Shown one piece after another: positions 11,669 to 22,020 of a stretch of 64,000 bases of DNA (position 1 is the stretch's first letter; the number at the start of each line of letters is the position of its first letter). The notes beneath the pieces were generated by a model, which did not search any database, was not told the origin of the DNA, and saw only the letters and a program-made list of their open reading frames with translations. The position numbers were made by a program, and so were the translations under genes. This stretch comes from Thoreauomyces humboldtii (taxonomy: Eukaryota; Chytridiomycota; Chytridiomycetes; Spizellomycetales; Powellomycetaceae): assembly GCA_027596035.1 (NCBI GenBank), contig JADGJA010000031.1, positions 1 through 64,000 of the forward strand, in the 5' to 3' direction.

Positions 11669-12342
11669 TCAACGTTCGTGTCAGCTGTGCTTTTCTTGCT
11701 TTCTTTTCTTATTCTTTCATCGGGTCTCTTTTTGGAGTAACAGGCTCGTTGTTCGTAAAGGCAAGAGGTGTTGAGCACTTGAGGGAGTGCCCAGCACTGT
11801 TGACGGCGGTGTCGTTTGAGCACCTTCTGTAGTCCGCGATGGGATGGTGTAGGTGCCGGACATTGTCGGTAACGTTCTTGCTTGGAAGCCTCAGGTACTG
11901 CTGGGGTCCACGCCTTGGAGGTGACGGCGACTAACGAGTTCCGGGAGGAAAGGTCGACGTCCTTGGTTGGCAGGTGTTGGCTGCCGGATTGGTGCCTCGG
12001 AAGGATGACGAGGCTGGTAGATGATAACCTTACACGCAGAGTCGGTGCATCACCAGGTGGCTGTGCAATAGATTACATGTGAACTCCGCTCCCGTCACCG
12101 CTCAGCTTTCACTTCGTCCGCGGGGGTGAGTCGTCAGCCTAACTTACGCAAGAATAAATAGGAATTGCAAGCCTTCCCAATGCATCCTTAAGGTTTACTC
12201 GACACGCGGCTCTCATCTTGGCATTCATCCGCTGATCCAGTGAAGAACAATTATCGGTACAGTCTGCAGTCCTGTAATCTTTGTATAAAGTCCTCGACCC
12301 GAACACCGAAGTGTTCACATCAGGAACAAAATCATACGCACG
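11669..12342. other. Intergenic region
   Basis: 3' flank of the SNARE gene and promoter of the protease gene. Nothing recognisable apart from a short open frame at 11882-12082 with no family resemblance. Confidence 0.5.
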
Positions 12343-14358
12343 ATGCGTCTTTCGATCCTTGCAGCACTCGGCATAGCCACTCTCTCTCGACATGACGTTC
12401 TGGGGGATGTCGTCACCGAGCAGGCTACCATGTAGGCGACCACAAGCTGAAGAATTTGGTGTGCGCAATCTGACTGCTTGTCCAGCGTTCCGATGATTCG
12501 TCACCCTGAGGGCCGTCTCGCGCTGCGAAGTTCCCTTTTCACGAGCTCCGAGGACGGAAAACTTGTGCTTCGGGATGACGTTTCGGAGGAGGAGATTGCC
12601 GCCGCTGCGGGTCACGCCGTCGTTGACCCGGATGCCGAGGAGGTTGTCGTATCCGGGACCAGAACTCGTGGGATGGGAGGTTCAAAGCACGGAAAGAGAG
12701 CGACGCAGATCGCGCCTGCCTGTAACAGCTACGATCAAGCGGTATGATGCTTTCTCCTTGTGACAGCGCGTTATTTTCGTTTCTCATGGATGGTTTGTCT
12801 GCAGTACTACACCACGATTTCGATTGGAACGCCGGCTGTGTTTTATACGGTTCTGATTGACACCGGATCAGCTGATTTGTGGGTTCCCTCCACAAAGTGC
12901 ACTACTTGCGGTACCCGCAAGTTATACAATCCCCTGACCTCCAGCACATCAGGACAATTGGGCCTGGCTTGTACCACCTATGTAAGTGCGTTCTTCATCG
13001 GGAGGAAACATTTGCGGACCGGGATGAGCGAGTCCGAGCTTACCAGGGATATTTCTCTCAAACCTCCGTATTGAAACGATAGTATGGAGCGGGGGCGGCA
13101 ACCGGAACAATTATGACGGTCAGTGCCAGGTACAGGGCACGATAGCTTGCATTATGCCCGTCTGATGCGTTGTAATCGCAGGATGTCGCCAAAATCGGCA
13201 GTCTTGGCGTCACCAAGCAAGTGTTTATCGCCGCCGACAGCAACAGCAACGTCCAGCCAGCGTACATCGACGGTCTCATTGGCCTAGGTATTACTCCCGT
13301 TCTCCGAATAGTCTCCGTTGCTTGCATTGTTGCTCACATCGCTGTCGACTCCTCATTCAGGCTTTTCGACGGCCTCCTGGGCGAACTCGATCGTTCCAGA
13401 CTCGCTCGTGACTAAATCTGCCCTCATCGAGAACCTTTACTGGGGAAAAGTCATCACGTCCGCCACGTTCGGCATCTGGCTCGACCGAACCGTGTCGTTC
13501 ACGGCGTCGCCGTCCGCTACTGTCGGAGGTGAACTGGCAATAGGCAGTACGGCCGGGAACCCAGCGCGATACACGGGTGCCATTACGTGGTTGCAGGTGC
13601 CCACCTACACTAGCTCCTACTGGCAGGTCACTTGGACGGGCATCGCGGGTCCTAATGGCGTCAATATCCAACCGACCGGGAGGACAATTTACGGAGTCGT
13701 CGATACCGGTATGTGGGGCTTTAAGATATCGCTGCTATATTCACTACAAGACGCTTGCTTCATTGATTTCTGATTCTTTGAACAGGATCAACGCTTATTA
13801 TCGTTGATTACTCTGTCGCCGCGACGCTTAATGCACTCTTGGGAGGTTACTCGACAGGCATCCGAGGTCTTTGGGCGATTGACTGCACCAGCATCGCGGC
13901 AAGCACGATCCAGTTCACCATCACTCTAGGCGGCAAGCCTTTTGTGCTGACCGGTGAGTTCAAAGCTATTCCGAATGGAAAATAATCAATTCCCCTGAAC
14001 GGTAGTCGTTTTCCCGAAAAGGCGCTGATCTCCCGACGAGGGTATGGTCTTACAACGCCAACGTATGCTATGCGCCATTCCAGGCGCGCGCTACGGTAAG
14101 CATTCCTTTGTGGAAGCCCGCGCCATCGTTGATAGTTCATGTACCAACTTCTTTTATGATCGGATTTCCAGCAAGACGTCACCAACCAGTGGATTCTCGG
14201 AGACGTTTTCCTTCGCAAGGTTCGTCAACTGGCGCTGGGTATTTAGCAATGTGTCAAGGCTCATATTCGTTTTCTCTTGTCAGTACTATCAAATCTACGA
14301 CTACAATGTCGCGAATGGATGGGTGGCTCGCATCGGATTTGCTTTGGCGCTTCATTGA
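12343..14358 (+). CDS. Pepsin-like aspartic protease (family A1), secreted or vacuolar
   Basis: Model join(12343..12431,12486..12741,12805..12981,13083..13118,13182..13287,13361..13708,13786..13953,14022..14095,14172..14219,14284..14358), 458 residues in ten exons, all in phase. N-terminal MRLSILAALGIATL is a likely signal peptide. A propeptide of about 100 residues follows, with a GKR site near its end that may be a processing site. The first catalytic motif is LIDTGSADLW, the flap region is YYGAGAATGT, and the second catalytic motif VVDTGST is split by an intron. The C-terminal QWILGDVFLRKYYQIYDY is the family's usual ending (ILGDxFL...YDxxN). The order and spacing are complete, so an active enzyme is expected. 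Secretion rather than vacuolar location cannot be decided from sequence. Confidence 0.9.
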
Positions 14359-15003
14359 AGCGTGCTATGTGTGGTTCGTGTCCTGGAACTGTTATTTGTG
14401 TTCGTCAACGTGTACAATCAATGAGAATAGTGTACTTAGTGATTTTCGCAGTAACATTCATTCGGTACTTATTAGAGGTGGCAGCACAGGGCGAGCAGAG
14501 AAGGGAAATTGGCCAGGGCATCTGCCTCAGAGAAACTGCAGTGGTCACCATGTCCCCACTTCGGAATGTAACAAGTTGAGGTGCCGAAGTGTGAGAATAT
14601 CCTCCTCACGTCGACGCGACTGATTGCATTATATAGGAAGCGACGTAAATCTTAACCTCCAGCCCGGAATCGAGCGACGAGCTAGTTGTACGTAGCGCCA
14701 GAAAACACCTGGTTTTAGGTCAAGATGCCCAAGCAACTTGCTGCAGCCGATCTTTTCAATCGCCGACGGCAATGCGGGGTACAGTCTGCTTCCTCCGTCC
14801 CCAAGAAGACCCGTCCCTCTGCTGCCCTTCGCCGAGAACAGTGCCAGTGTCTTTCCAACAGCTTTCATCCAGGACGCCCAAAAAGAATTCCGACTCAAAG
14901 TCGAAGTGGGACCGCAGCCAGCGAGACCAGGATAGTTCGGTCGGTACGTCGAATCGCTTGCACCGTTATGAACGACCAAGAAAGCCATCGTCATATGATG
15001 ATC
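14359..15003. other. Intergenic region between convergent genes
   Basis: 3' flanks of the protease and of the WD40 gene. Several open frames overlap here but none resembles a protein family or has a promoter context. Confidence 0.45.
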
Positions 15004-17050
15004 CTATGTCTTCTTCTTTCCACGGTTGCTATACCATATCTTGACGGTGAAGTCCGCAGAGCACGACGCCAGGACCGACTCGGTAGGGTGGAAGTCGACG
15101 GCGTAGACACGGTCCGTATGCCCCTCGAGCCTTTGAACGAGCTCCCCTGTACCCTCGGGCCCACCGACGCTGTACACGTAGACGAAAGGGTCGGCGCTAC
15201 CGGTGGCAAGGAGTTGTGCGCTGTCAGAAAAGCGCTCCTTCTCGGCACTGTGGTTAAAAAAGAAAATAGGGTGAGTACAGATCTGGCGCGTGAAGAATAC
15301 GATATACATACTTAATTCCATCCCCTTGCGCAAGGGGCATGTCGCTTTTTCCGTACATATCCTCTTGACTTCCGCCGCGTTTCAAACCGGATTTGCCTAT
15401 ATAAACGAGGTGAGGCACAACGATTAGCGTCCAAACGAATAGGGAATCTTACCATCCTTGAACCGGTAAAAGGAGCTCTTTATTGGCCAGTTCTTGTTTT
15501 TATAGCCTTTGAGGGCGTGCACAAGGCGCTGCTCGCTACTCGGTGGCGAGAATCCTCGGTCGTATACCCGCATCACGTTATCATAGCTGTTGACAGCCAT
15601 ATATCGCGGTTCTTCGTCTGGGATTTATGGAAGACAGCGTCAGACTTATTTCGACACGAGAACCGTGTTCAGGTTTCGTGCGGTATACCTCCATCGTTAT
15701 AGCAAACAGTGACATGGGAGATCGGCTTTCTAGTTGGTTCGTTCGTGAAGGCATGGACGCATTTGCCTATATCATGTTTCAGTACTGGCGCTCCTACACC
15801 AGGAAGCGCGACTACATACCGGTCCGGACATCCCACGTTTTCAGCTGGCCAGCAGCATCAGCGGATAGGACATATGTGGCGTCACGATATACATATCTGT
15901 CCAATGAGTGAGCGGGTGCCACGGAACAATGCTTCAGAGACACGCTTACAGAGAGTTGACCATGGACTCGTTCTCTAAACTCAGTGCAGTATCCGGTTGT
16001 CTTCGGTCAACCATGCAAAGTGCGTTCCGGGATGTTCCACTGAAGAAAATGTTCGAATCTGGAGGGATGAATTTGACAGAAGTGAGTTGGAGGTCAGGTG
16101 ATGGCATGGGCTTCATTCCCAAACCGCACCTTGGGGACTGAACATGACGCACTGAACGAAGCCTTCGCTAGCATAAGATCCAACCATCTTTCCGTTTTCG
16201 ACATCCCAGACTTTACAAGTTTGGTCGTATCCCCCAGATAGGAGCTCTGTAGAGTTCTTTGACCACGACAAGTCCGAGATATTGAGTGAGTGATTTCGGA
16301 GACAGTGAAGCTGAACAGAGGATTAGGTATAAAGGTATGAACATTTGAAACGATTTCTTAGAAATACCTCTTTTTGAGTTGAAAGCGTATCCCAGATGCG
16401 AACGGTCTTGTCAAACGAGCCGGAAGCCAGGAACTTTCCACAGGGCGAGAATTTGACCGCATACACGGCGCCGCTATGTCCTTTCAGCTCATGTTTCAAT
16501 TGAAAGTACTTTCCATCCTTATGAGCATGTTCCCTGGATACGCTTCCTGTAAGTACCAATCCAGTTAGCGAAAAATAAGATGGCCAAGGTCCGTCGATGT
16601 TGTCTTCGAGTATGAGTCACAAGACCGTCCCAGATGTCCCGTCCGTTGCGCGTGTCCCGGACTCCACGCGCATCTTCGATTGTGATCCTATCCCCAGCCG
16701 CTCCAAATGATGCCGCCCCAGTCTGCCCTGGACGTACCGAAAACCTCTTGATGTTCTTCGTTGCTGGAAGGTTTCGCCGCTGAGTCGATGGCATACTGTA
16801 GCGCGGGATCAAAGAGCTCCAGCGATTCGAGAGAGAACGGTTGGGTTTTGTGGGCGACGAGATTGAAGCGCGTCGAAAGCTCATACAAGGACTTTTTCAG
16901 TGCAATGTTTTCCTTCCAAAGGAGTCTATATGAGCTGACGGGGTCCTTCCAACCCTTCGACCACAAAACATTTACCTTCTCCAACGTCTCGACCTTCTGC
17001 TTGAGAAGGCGAGACTCCTTCGTGACCTTTTCTTGCTGAGCCGAGTCCAT
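15004..17050 (-). CDS. WD40-repeat protein with N-terminal coiled coil
   Basis: The first exon (from ATG at 17050) encodes a Lys/Glu-rich coiled coil of about 60 residues, followed by a helical region. WD repeats then follow in order: [20 protein letters not shown] (about 16450), a repeat ending [15 protein letters not shown] (about 16210), one with [14 protein letters not shown] (about 16040), one with TWDVRTGKCVHAF split by an intron near 15770, [16 protein letters not shown] (about 15590), and a last [20 protein letters not shown]...VKIWYSN ending at 15004. Seven or eight blades are likely, giving one propeller used as a protein-binding scaffold. The exact subfamily was not recognised. Internal introns are short and the span, not each join, is claimed. 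The start fits because the coiled coil begins directly at the ATG. Confidence 0.75.
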
Positions 17051-17641
17051 AGAGGATCAATCAGGACCAGAGCCGGACCCAGTAAGGCCTCAGACTACTA
17101 GCAAGATCCAGCACGAAGCACGTATCGATGAGGAACGTTGGTGTAGTATAGCCTTATCCGTGACGGGAACGTCAGCGTGAAGATCTGTTGATGGAACACA
17201 GTGCCGAGCTGCAAGTGGTGAGATAGACCCTTTCGTATGCAACAAATCAGCTACGATTTCGACGACTCCTTCCGACGTCAGCTGGTGAGGGGTTGCGCTG
17301 GGAAAGAAATGGGGTGTACTTAGAAAGGACAAGATGGCTGCGGTGCCTTGTGGTTCTGCGTGGGAAGATACGAGTATAGGGACTGTAGGGACTGTGCCAG
17401 GCGGTCGACTGTCCACTGCCGAAAATGACAGCCTTTCCTTTTCCACAGCTTTTTTCCTTTGTGGGGGGTTTCTCTCGGCTCTTTCCGTTCCCTCTTTGCT
17501 CCTTCCCTTCCTCTTTATTCTTTCGTCGCCCTTCTGTTGGCCGTCGCCCTTCTGTTGTCTGGCAACCGTGTCTCCTATTCACACTTCCATTGAGGGTATC
17601 GTCCTTACGCCCTATAGTGGTCCCTCAACACCGAAGGCGGC

Positions 17642-17938
17642 AGGATGTACAGTACGTCTCACTTCTGCAAAAGATTGGTGCTCGCGGCCTCTTTACGGTT
17701 GTCTCCTCGTTTGCAGCTTCCCTGTCACTCACCCACCGGGCTGGCCGAGCGGGCTACCCCGCTACCCCGAACAGTCCCAGGTTCGAGACTCCACTGGAGT
17801 CGATGTCATGTGGGAGGATGTGGGCCCGCCAAGTGCTAACGACGCCTTGGTAGGGATACTATCCTTTTGCTGCGATTTCCACTTTTTATTTTGTTCTCTT
17901 CTCTGTCTCGTTGTTCCACATGGTATGTAGGACGCACC
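17642..17938 (+). repeat. SINE-like repeat, copy 1
   Basis: About 300 bases closely matching 17979-18281. It contains an A-box-like tggccgagcggg at 17742-17753 and a B-box-like ggttcgagact at 17780-17790, the internal promoter parts of tRNA genes, followed by a T-rich 3' part. The two boxes are close together and no full cloverleaf or acceptor stem can be folded, so this looks like a tRNA-derived short interspersed element or a decayed Ser/Leu-type tRNA rather than a working tRNA. Confidence 0.55.
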
Positions 17939-17978
17939 GGCTTTGGGCTCTCTCATGCTTCGTGCGGAGTCTTCGGGA

Positions 17979-18281
17979 GGATGCACCGTCTTCACTTTTG
18001 CGCAAGATAGACCCGGAGGCTCTGTACGGTTGTCTTCTCGTTTGCATCTTCTCTGTCACTCACCGGGCTGGCCGAGCGGGCTAATTTATCCCCGCTGCCC
18101 CGAACAGTCCCAAGTTCGAGACTCCTCTGGAGTTGATGTCATTTGGGAGGATGTGGGCCTGACAAGTGCTACCGACGCCTTGGTAGGGGTACTACTCTTT
18201 TGCCGCGATTTCCTCTTTTTATTTGGACCTCTTCTCGCTGCGTCTCGCTGCTTCTTTAACAGTAATGTATAGGGGACGCGC
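17979..18281 (+). repeat. SINE-like repeat, copy 2
   Basis: Second copy in the same orientation, roughly 85% identical by eye. The A-box-like sequence is at 18069-18080 and the B-box-like agttcgagac at 18113-18122. It differs by a small insertion between the boxes and has diverged most in the 3' tail. Both copies end with a similar gtat(g)agg-gacgc sequence, which helps set the unit borders. Confidence 0.55.
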
Positions 18282-18584
18282 TGGATCATATCATAGCTTT
18301 CTCAAGCTCGTTTCGCGAGGGTTTTTGGACGGTGGACGCTTTTTTTGTCGGATTTTGTTCGCGACCCTGAGCTAACCCTAACCCTGCAAGCTTGTATTGT
18401 CCACAGACCAGCTTTGACTATACGAGTGATGGAGAAAGCTGCCATGATCACCAGATGGCAGCTACACTCACATCCGGATGCACTGGACAGCTCAACCCAA
18501 CACGCAGCTGACGCTATCCTCTCTGAAACATCGGTTCATCGATTAAATACATGTACATGGTAAGGAATCCATCGCTTCTTCCGA

Positions 18585-19289
18585 TCAGGCATGCTTCCCC
18601 TCCAACATGACCTTCGCCCCTGCGACAATGAGCCTGTGTTCGACATCGTGGATTCTGTCCTCGAGCGTCTTGAGGTCGTCATCGGGAAGGATCGGAACCT
18701 TCTCCTGCAAAACGACCTCTCCTCGATCCACCTCAGGGATGACCCTATGGATCATGACACCCGTCTCCTTTATCGTTCCGTCCTGGAAGGCCGCGAAGGC
18801 GCGATCGATGGCATGGGCTCCGTCGAAGGCGCCGGGAAGGGCCGGATGAAGGTTGATCATCCGACCTGCGGGAAACTTTTGTATGAACTCAGAGGAGAGG
18901 ATGTGCATGAAACCGGCCAGGACCACTAGATCTGGGGAAACGTCCGACGTTTCCGTTGACGTTGCCGGTGACGTTTGTGTTGGCGCTCCCGTCTTTGTCG
19001 CCGACGCGGCTAGCGCCGCGTGAATCTGTCGCGCGACGTCAATGTCGAAATCGATTCGGGACTTTCCAGCATCTTTGAACTCTTTTAGAGAGACTGTGAG
19101 GGTCGGTATGCCGACGTTGGTTGCGCGTGTGAGACCGTATGCGTTCTTGCGGTTGGATACGACGAGAGCGATCTCTGCTTCCAGGTCGCCTTTCGCGATG
19201 GCGTCGATGATTGCTTGGAGATTGGAACCGCTGCCTGATATCAGCACAACGATACGCGGTTTGTGTGATGGTGGTGTTGAGGAAGCCAT
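18585..19289 (-). CDS. ADE8: Phosphoribosylglycinamide formyltransferase (GAR transformylase)
   Basis: Third step of de novo purine synthesis: transfers a formyl group from 10-formyltetrahydrofolate to GAR. Single exon, 234 residues, a stand-alone enzyme as in yeasts (in animals it is part of a trifunctional protein). The phosphate-binding loop SGSGSN is at residues 18-23. The catalytic signature INLHPALPGAF contains Asn146 and His148. The catalytic Asp188 lies in EVDRGEVV. Residues about 95-118 form a Thr/Ser-rich insertion absent from bacterial PurN, lying between the Rossmann part and the LVVLAGFM strand. The start is the first ATG, 11 residues before the first beta strand. It is head to head with a VAT-1-like gene, 225 bases apart. 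Confidence 0.93.
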   Translation of the reverse strand: MASSTPPSHKPRIVVLISGSGSNLQAIIDAIAKGDLEAEIALVVSNRKNAYGLTRATNVGIPTLTVSLKEFKDAGKSRIDFDIDVARQIHAALAASATKTGAPTQTSPATSTETSDVSPDLVVLAGFMHILSSEFIQKFPAGRMINLHPALPGAFDGAHAIDRAFAAFQDGTIKETGVMIHRVIPEVDRGEVVLQEKVPILPDDDLKTLEDRIHDVEHRLIVAGAKVMLEGKHA

Positions 19290-19514
19290 GTTGGTACGTT
19301 TTGGTGGAATGAGAGAGAGAGCGTGGTCGTTCGGGAATTCGGGCGAAGTTGAAAAAACGCGCGAACGACTCGGACGACGAAGCGATCCGTCAAAAACAAC
19401 ATCTTGACGAGAACAGGAATTCTTTCTTCCCGAATCGCGATTCGAGAACAGCTGTTCACATCTCCCCGCAAATTTCCTACAGGTGCCGGTTCAAGCTGAC
19501 GTCGCGTGCAATCA
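19290..19514. promoter_or_regulatory. Divergent promoter of GAR transformylase and VAT-1-like genes
   Basis: 225 bases between two outward-facing start codons; no TATA box stands out. A shared promoter is inferred from the spacing only. Confidence 0.4.
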
Positions 19515-20923
19515 ATGACCAATCAACTTACTCGCAATGTGTGGGCCATATCCAACACCGGTGCAATCGACAACCTCAAGCAGCAGACTCAAACGATCGG
19601 GGCTCTGGCCGAAGGATGCGTCCGGGTTACAGTTCGTGCCATAGGTCTTAACTTTGCCGATGTCTTTTGTTGCTTGGGCTTGTGAGTGCAATTCGAAACT
19701 ATAAGGAAAACAAAGAAGAGGACTGACAAAACGTTCACGTCATAGGTACTCGGCATTCTCCAAAGCTGGAGCTACAGTCCCTGGCCTGGAATTCTCCGGG
19801 GTGGTCGAAGCGGATGGCAACGGTGCGAAGAACATCGGAATGCCATGCAGAACGTCCTTTCTTGACTTGTCGTTGTGATCGCGATCTACACACTAGGCTT
19901 CAAGCTCGGGGATAGAGTGTACGGAACGGCGCGTTTTGGAGCGTACGCTACGCGAATTGACGCCGATGCTCGATACTTGCGAAAGATTCCAGAGGGTTGG
20001 TCGTTTCAGCAAGCAGCAGCGTATGTACGTAAATCCTTCCATCGCGACCACTCTGAGACTGATTCCGTCCACATAAACAGCTACCCAGTTCAGACCATCA
20101 CTGCATGGTACGCCCTCAAGGAGCTTGGGACGATTTCGAAAGGAGCAACTGTTTTAGTTCAAAGCGCCGCAGGCGGCGTCGGTCTGCAAGCCCTTCGGAT
20201 CTTAGAAGCCATACCTGATGTCAGCTTGCTTGGCGTTGTTGGTTCTCCTTCCAAGATCGACTTCCTCAATCAAACCTTTCCTCCGGCGCCTCCTTCGTCA
20301 GCGGGGCCAAGGAAGGCATGGAAGTACATCTCACGCGAGTCACCAACGTCCTTCAATGACCAGATCTCGACGTATCTCTCCGCACACAATCTCAGCGGCT
20401 TCGACATCGTCCTTGACTCGGTGCTCGGTCCAGCCTTTAAGCCCACCTACGAGGCTATGAACCCGTGCGGACGGATGGTCATCTTTGGAGCAGCATCTCT
20501 TGCACCGAGCAGCATCTCACTGTCCCCCTTGAGCTTGACCTTCTACTCGCCTGCGAATATCTTTCGGATGCTTGTTTTGGCGTATCGTTTCGTGACGAGG
20601 CCGAGGATGGATCCCATGCAACTCGTGCAAGACAACAAAGCATTGATGGGCTTCAATCTGATCTGGGTTTATGACAAACTGGAACTGATGACCGGAATGT
20701 ACACGGAACTGGAGGCTATGCACTTGAAGGCTCCGCATGTCGGCCACACATTCGGCTGGGACGAGCTGCCAGGTACAATTGGGTTCCTATCCGTGTTCTA
20801 CTTTTCCCAATTCGAGTTCTGAGTCTTTGTTTATTAGATGCTCTCCGCTTTTTCCAGACTGGAAAGACGCAAGGCAAAGTTGTGATAACAGTTGGTCCTG
20901 GGGCAGTGGAAGGAGTGGCGTAA
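19515..20923 (+). CDS. VAT-1-like zinc-free quinone oxidoreductase (MDR superfamily)
   Basis: Model join(19515..19681,19746..19822,19897..20020,20081..20772,20838..20923), 381 residues, all phases closed. It belongs to the NADPH-dependent quinone reductase branch of medium-chain dehydrogenases. Visible marks are AIGLNFADVFCCLG (substrate side), VPGLEFSGVV, FKLGDRVYG, AWYALKEL and the nucleotide-binding VLVQSAAGGVGLQALRI. The stretch after the Rossmann fold (FNLIWVYDKLE) and the ending GKTQGKVVITV match the VAT-1 / synaptic vesicle membrane protein group better than zeta-crystallin. No zinc ligands are seen. The last exon matters: reading through its donor gives a false early stop, whereas splicing restores the usual C-terminal strand. 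Confidence 0.85.
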
Positions 20924-21194
20924 CCGTATATGGGAAATTATGTGCTAAGTGGGTATGGCGCCCAATATATTGCCTATACATTGCATTGCTCACGCCGTTG
21001 GCGTGAAAGAGTTTGGCGCGCAATTGGCGGCATGTAGGCGTTGTTGATAAGGACACGCGAGCGCGGGTGCCGTCGAGAATCGGTCGACGAGCAGACGCAG
21101 GAATATGCGAATTCAGCACTGGTCACTCTGCAGTAGGAATACCGTTTGTCCTGTGAGCAATGAGCTAATCGCTTCCGGCCCCGATGTCACGAGG

Positions 21195-21836
21195 TCAAGA
21201 CAGTCTATCCAGAGTGGATTTCATGAGCTTCCACCTGTCTCTGATCTCACTCTCCCTCTCCAGATTGATCCAGCTCTGCGATCCCCACCTATCCCGAACC
21301 TCCTGCACGTTCCCAGCCTCCTCACTCAGATTCAGGCCATCAAGCAACACTCTCTTGGCCGCAACCTCCCTTCCAAACTGCAAAGCTAGCTCCGAGATCC
21401 AACCGGCGAGCTCCACGGGGGTGATATGGGTAGGATCAAACGGCGCAGAGGTAGGATCAAACGGCGCAGAGTGCGTTGGTTGGGCCGCGATCACGGCTTC
21501 CGTTCGCAGAACCTGCAACAAGGTCACGAGCTGGTCGAGTCCGCGTAACTCTTCGTGAAGTGATGCAAGGGCACGTTCCTGAGCTCGGGTTTGCTTGCCA
21601 AGCATCCGAGACACAAGGTCGGGGAACTCCTGTACGATCTTGGGAGTCGTGTTTGGGTTCATCCACGCGGGTGTAGTAGGCGGCGAGACATAGGCGCGCG
21701 TATCGGTTCTTTGCGCCTGCAGGTTGGCAACAGAGTCCAGGTAGAGTATCGTCCGGTCGTGCGTCTCCGAGAGATTCGTCAGAAGTGGAAGCAATCGACT
21801 AGCCAAGGAAACTGTGAGTGCCGTTTGTACGTCCAT
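21195..21836 (-). CDS. Helical protein of unknown function
   Basis: Not recognised. The first in-frame ATG (21836) gives 213 residues with no introns. The protein is mostly helical: MDVQTALTVSLASRLLPLLTN, a middle helix with KQTRAQERALASLHEELRGLDQL, and a C-terminal helix ending KLMKSTLDRLS. Between them sit two tandem SAPFDPT units made by an exact 21-base duplication. It has the look of a small complex subunit with paired coiled coils, but no family can be named. It lies head to head with ARP6, 184 bases apart. An upstream exon cannot be excluded because the frame stays open to about 21923. Confidence 0.6.
   Translation of the reverse strand: MDVQTALTVSLASRLLPLLTNLSETHDRTILYLDSVANLQAQRTDTRAYVSPPTTPAWMNPNTTPKIVQEFPDLVSRMLGKQTRAQERALASLHEELRGLDQLVTLLQVLRTEAVIAAQPTHSAPFDPTSAPFDPTHITPVELAGWISELALQFGREVAAKRVLLDGLNLSEEAGNVQEVRDRWGSQSWINLERESEIRDRWKLMKSTLDRLS
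21430..21471 (+). repeat. Tandem 21-base duplication
   Basis: Two adjacent copies of a 21-base unit (gtaggatcaaacggcgcaga plus one base), identical or nearly so, adding seven codons to the helical protein on the minus strand. Confidence 0.85.
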
Positions 21837-22020
21837 CTGGTCAATGTGAATCCTCTTCTTGTCTGGAGCGAGGAATTGTTGTGATCGTGGTTCATCATGC
21901 CGGTCGTTTCTTGTCTCATTCAAGGCAAATTACCGGCACGCATGGTGCCCTCCTCGACTGAAGCCCACAAGTTCTTCCTCTCAAATTGGAACACCGGGTC
22001 CAAGCAGCGAGCTTTTCCGA

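Larger units (their letters stand above)
17051..18584. other. Gene-poor region with repeats
   Basis: No gene supported. It holds two copies of a tRNA-like repeat, T-rich stretches (17420-17540) and two adjacent TAACCC-type hexamers at about 18373-18385. Confidence 0.6.

Noticed and set aside
11263..11823. Long glycine-rich open frame on the minus strand
   Set aside because: It is the complement of the proline-codon tract of the SNARE tail; the plus-strand frame is supported by splicing phase and SNARE motifs.
14629..14994. Minus-strand open frame between the protease and the WD40 gene
   Set aside because: Lies in 3' flanking sequence with no motif and no start context.
17735..17805. Candidate tRNA-Ser or tRNA-Leu gene
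   Set aside because: A- and B-box words are present, but no acceptor, anticodon or proper T stem can be folded, and the boxes are too close.
18373..18385. Two adjacent TAACCC telomere-type hexamers
   Set aside because: Only 13 bases; this length is expected by chance and gives no support for an internal telomere.
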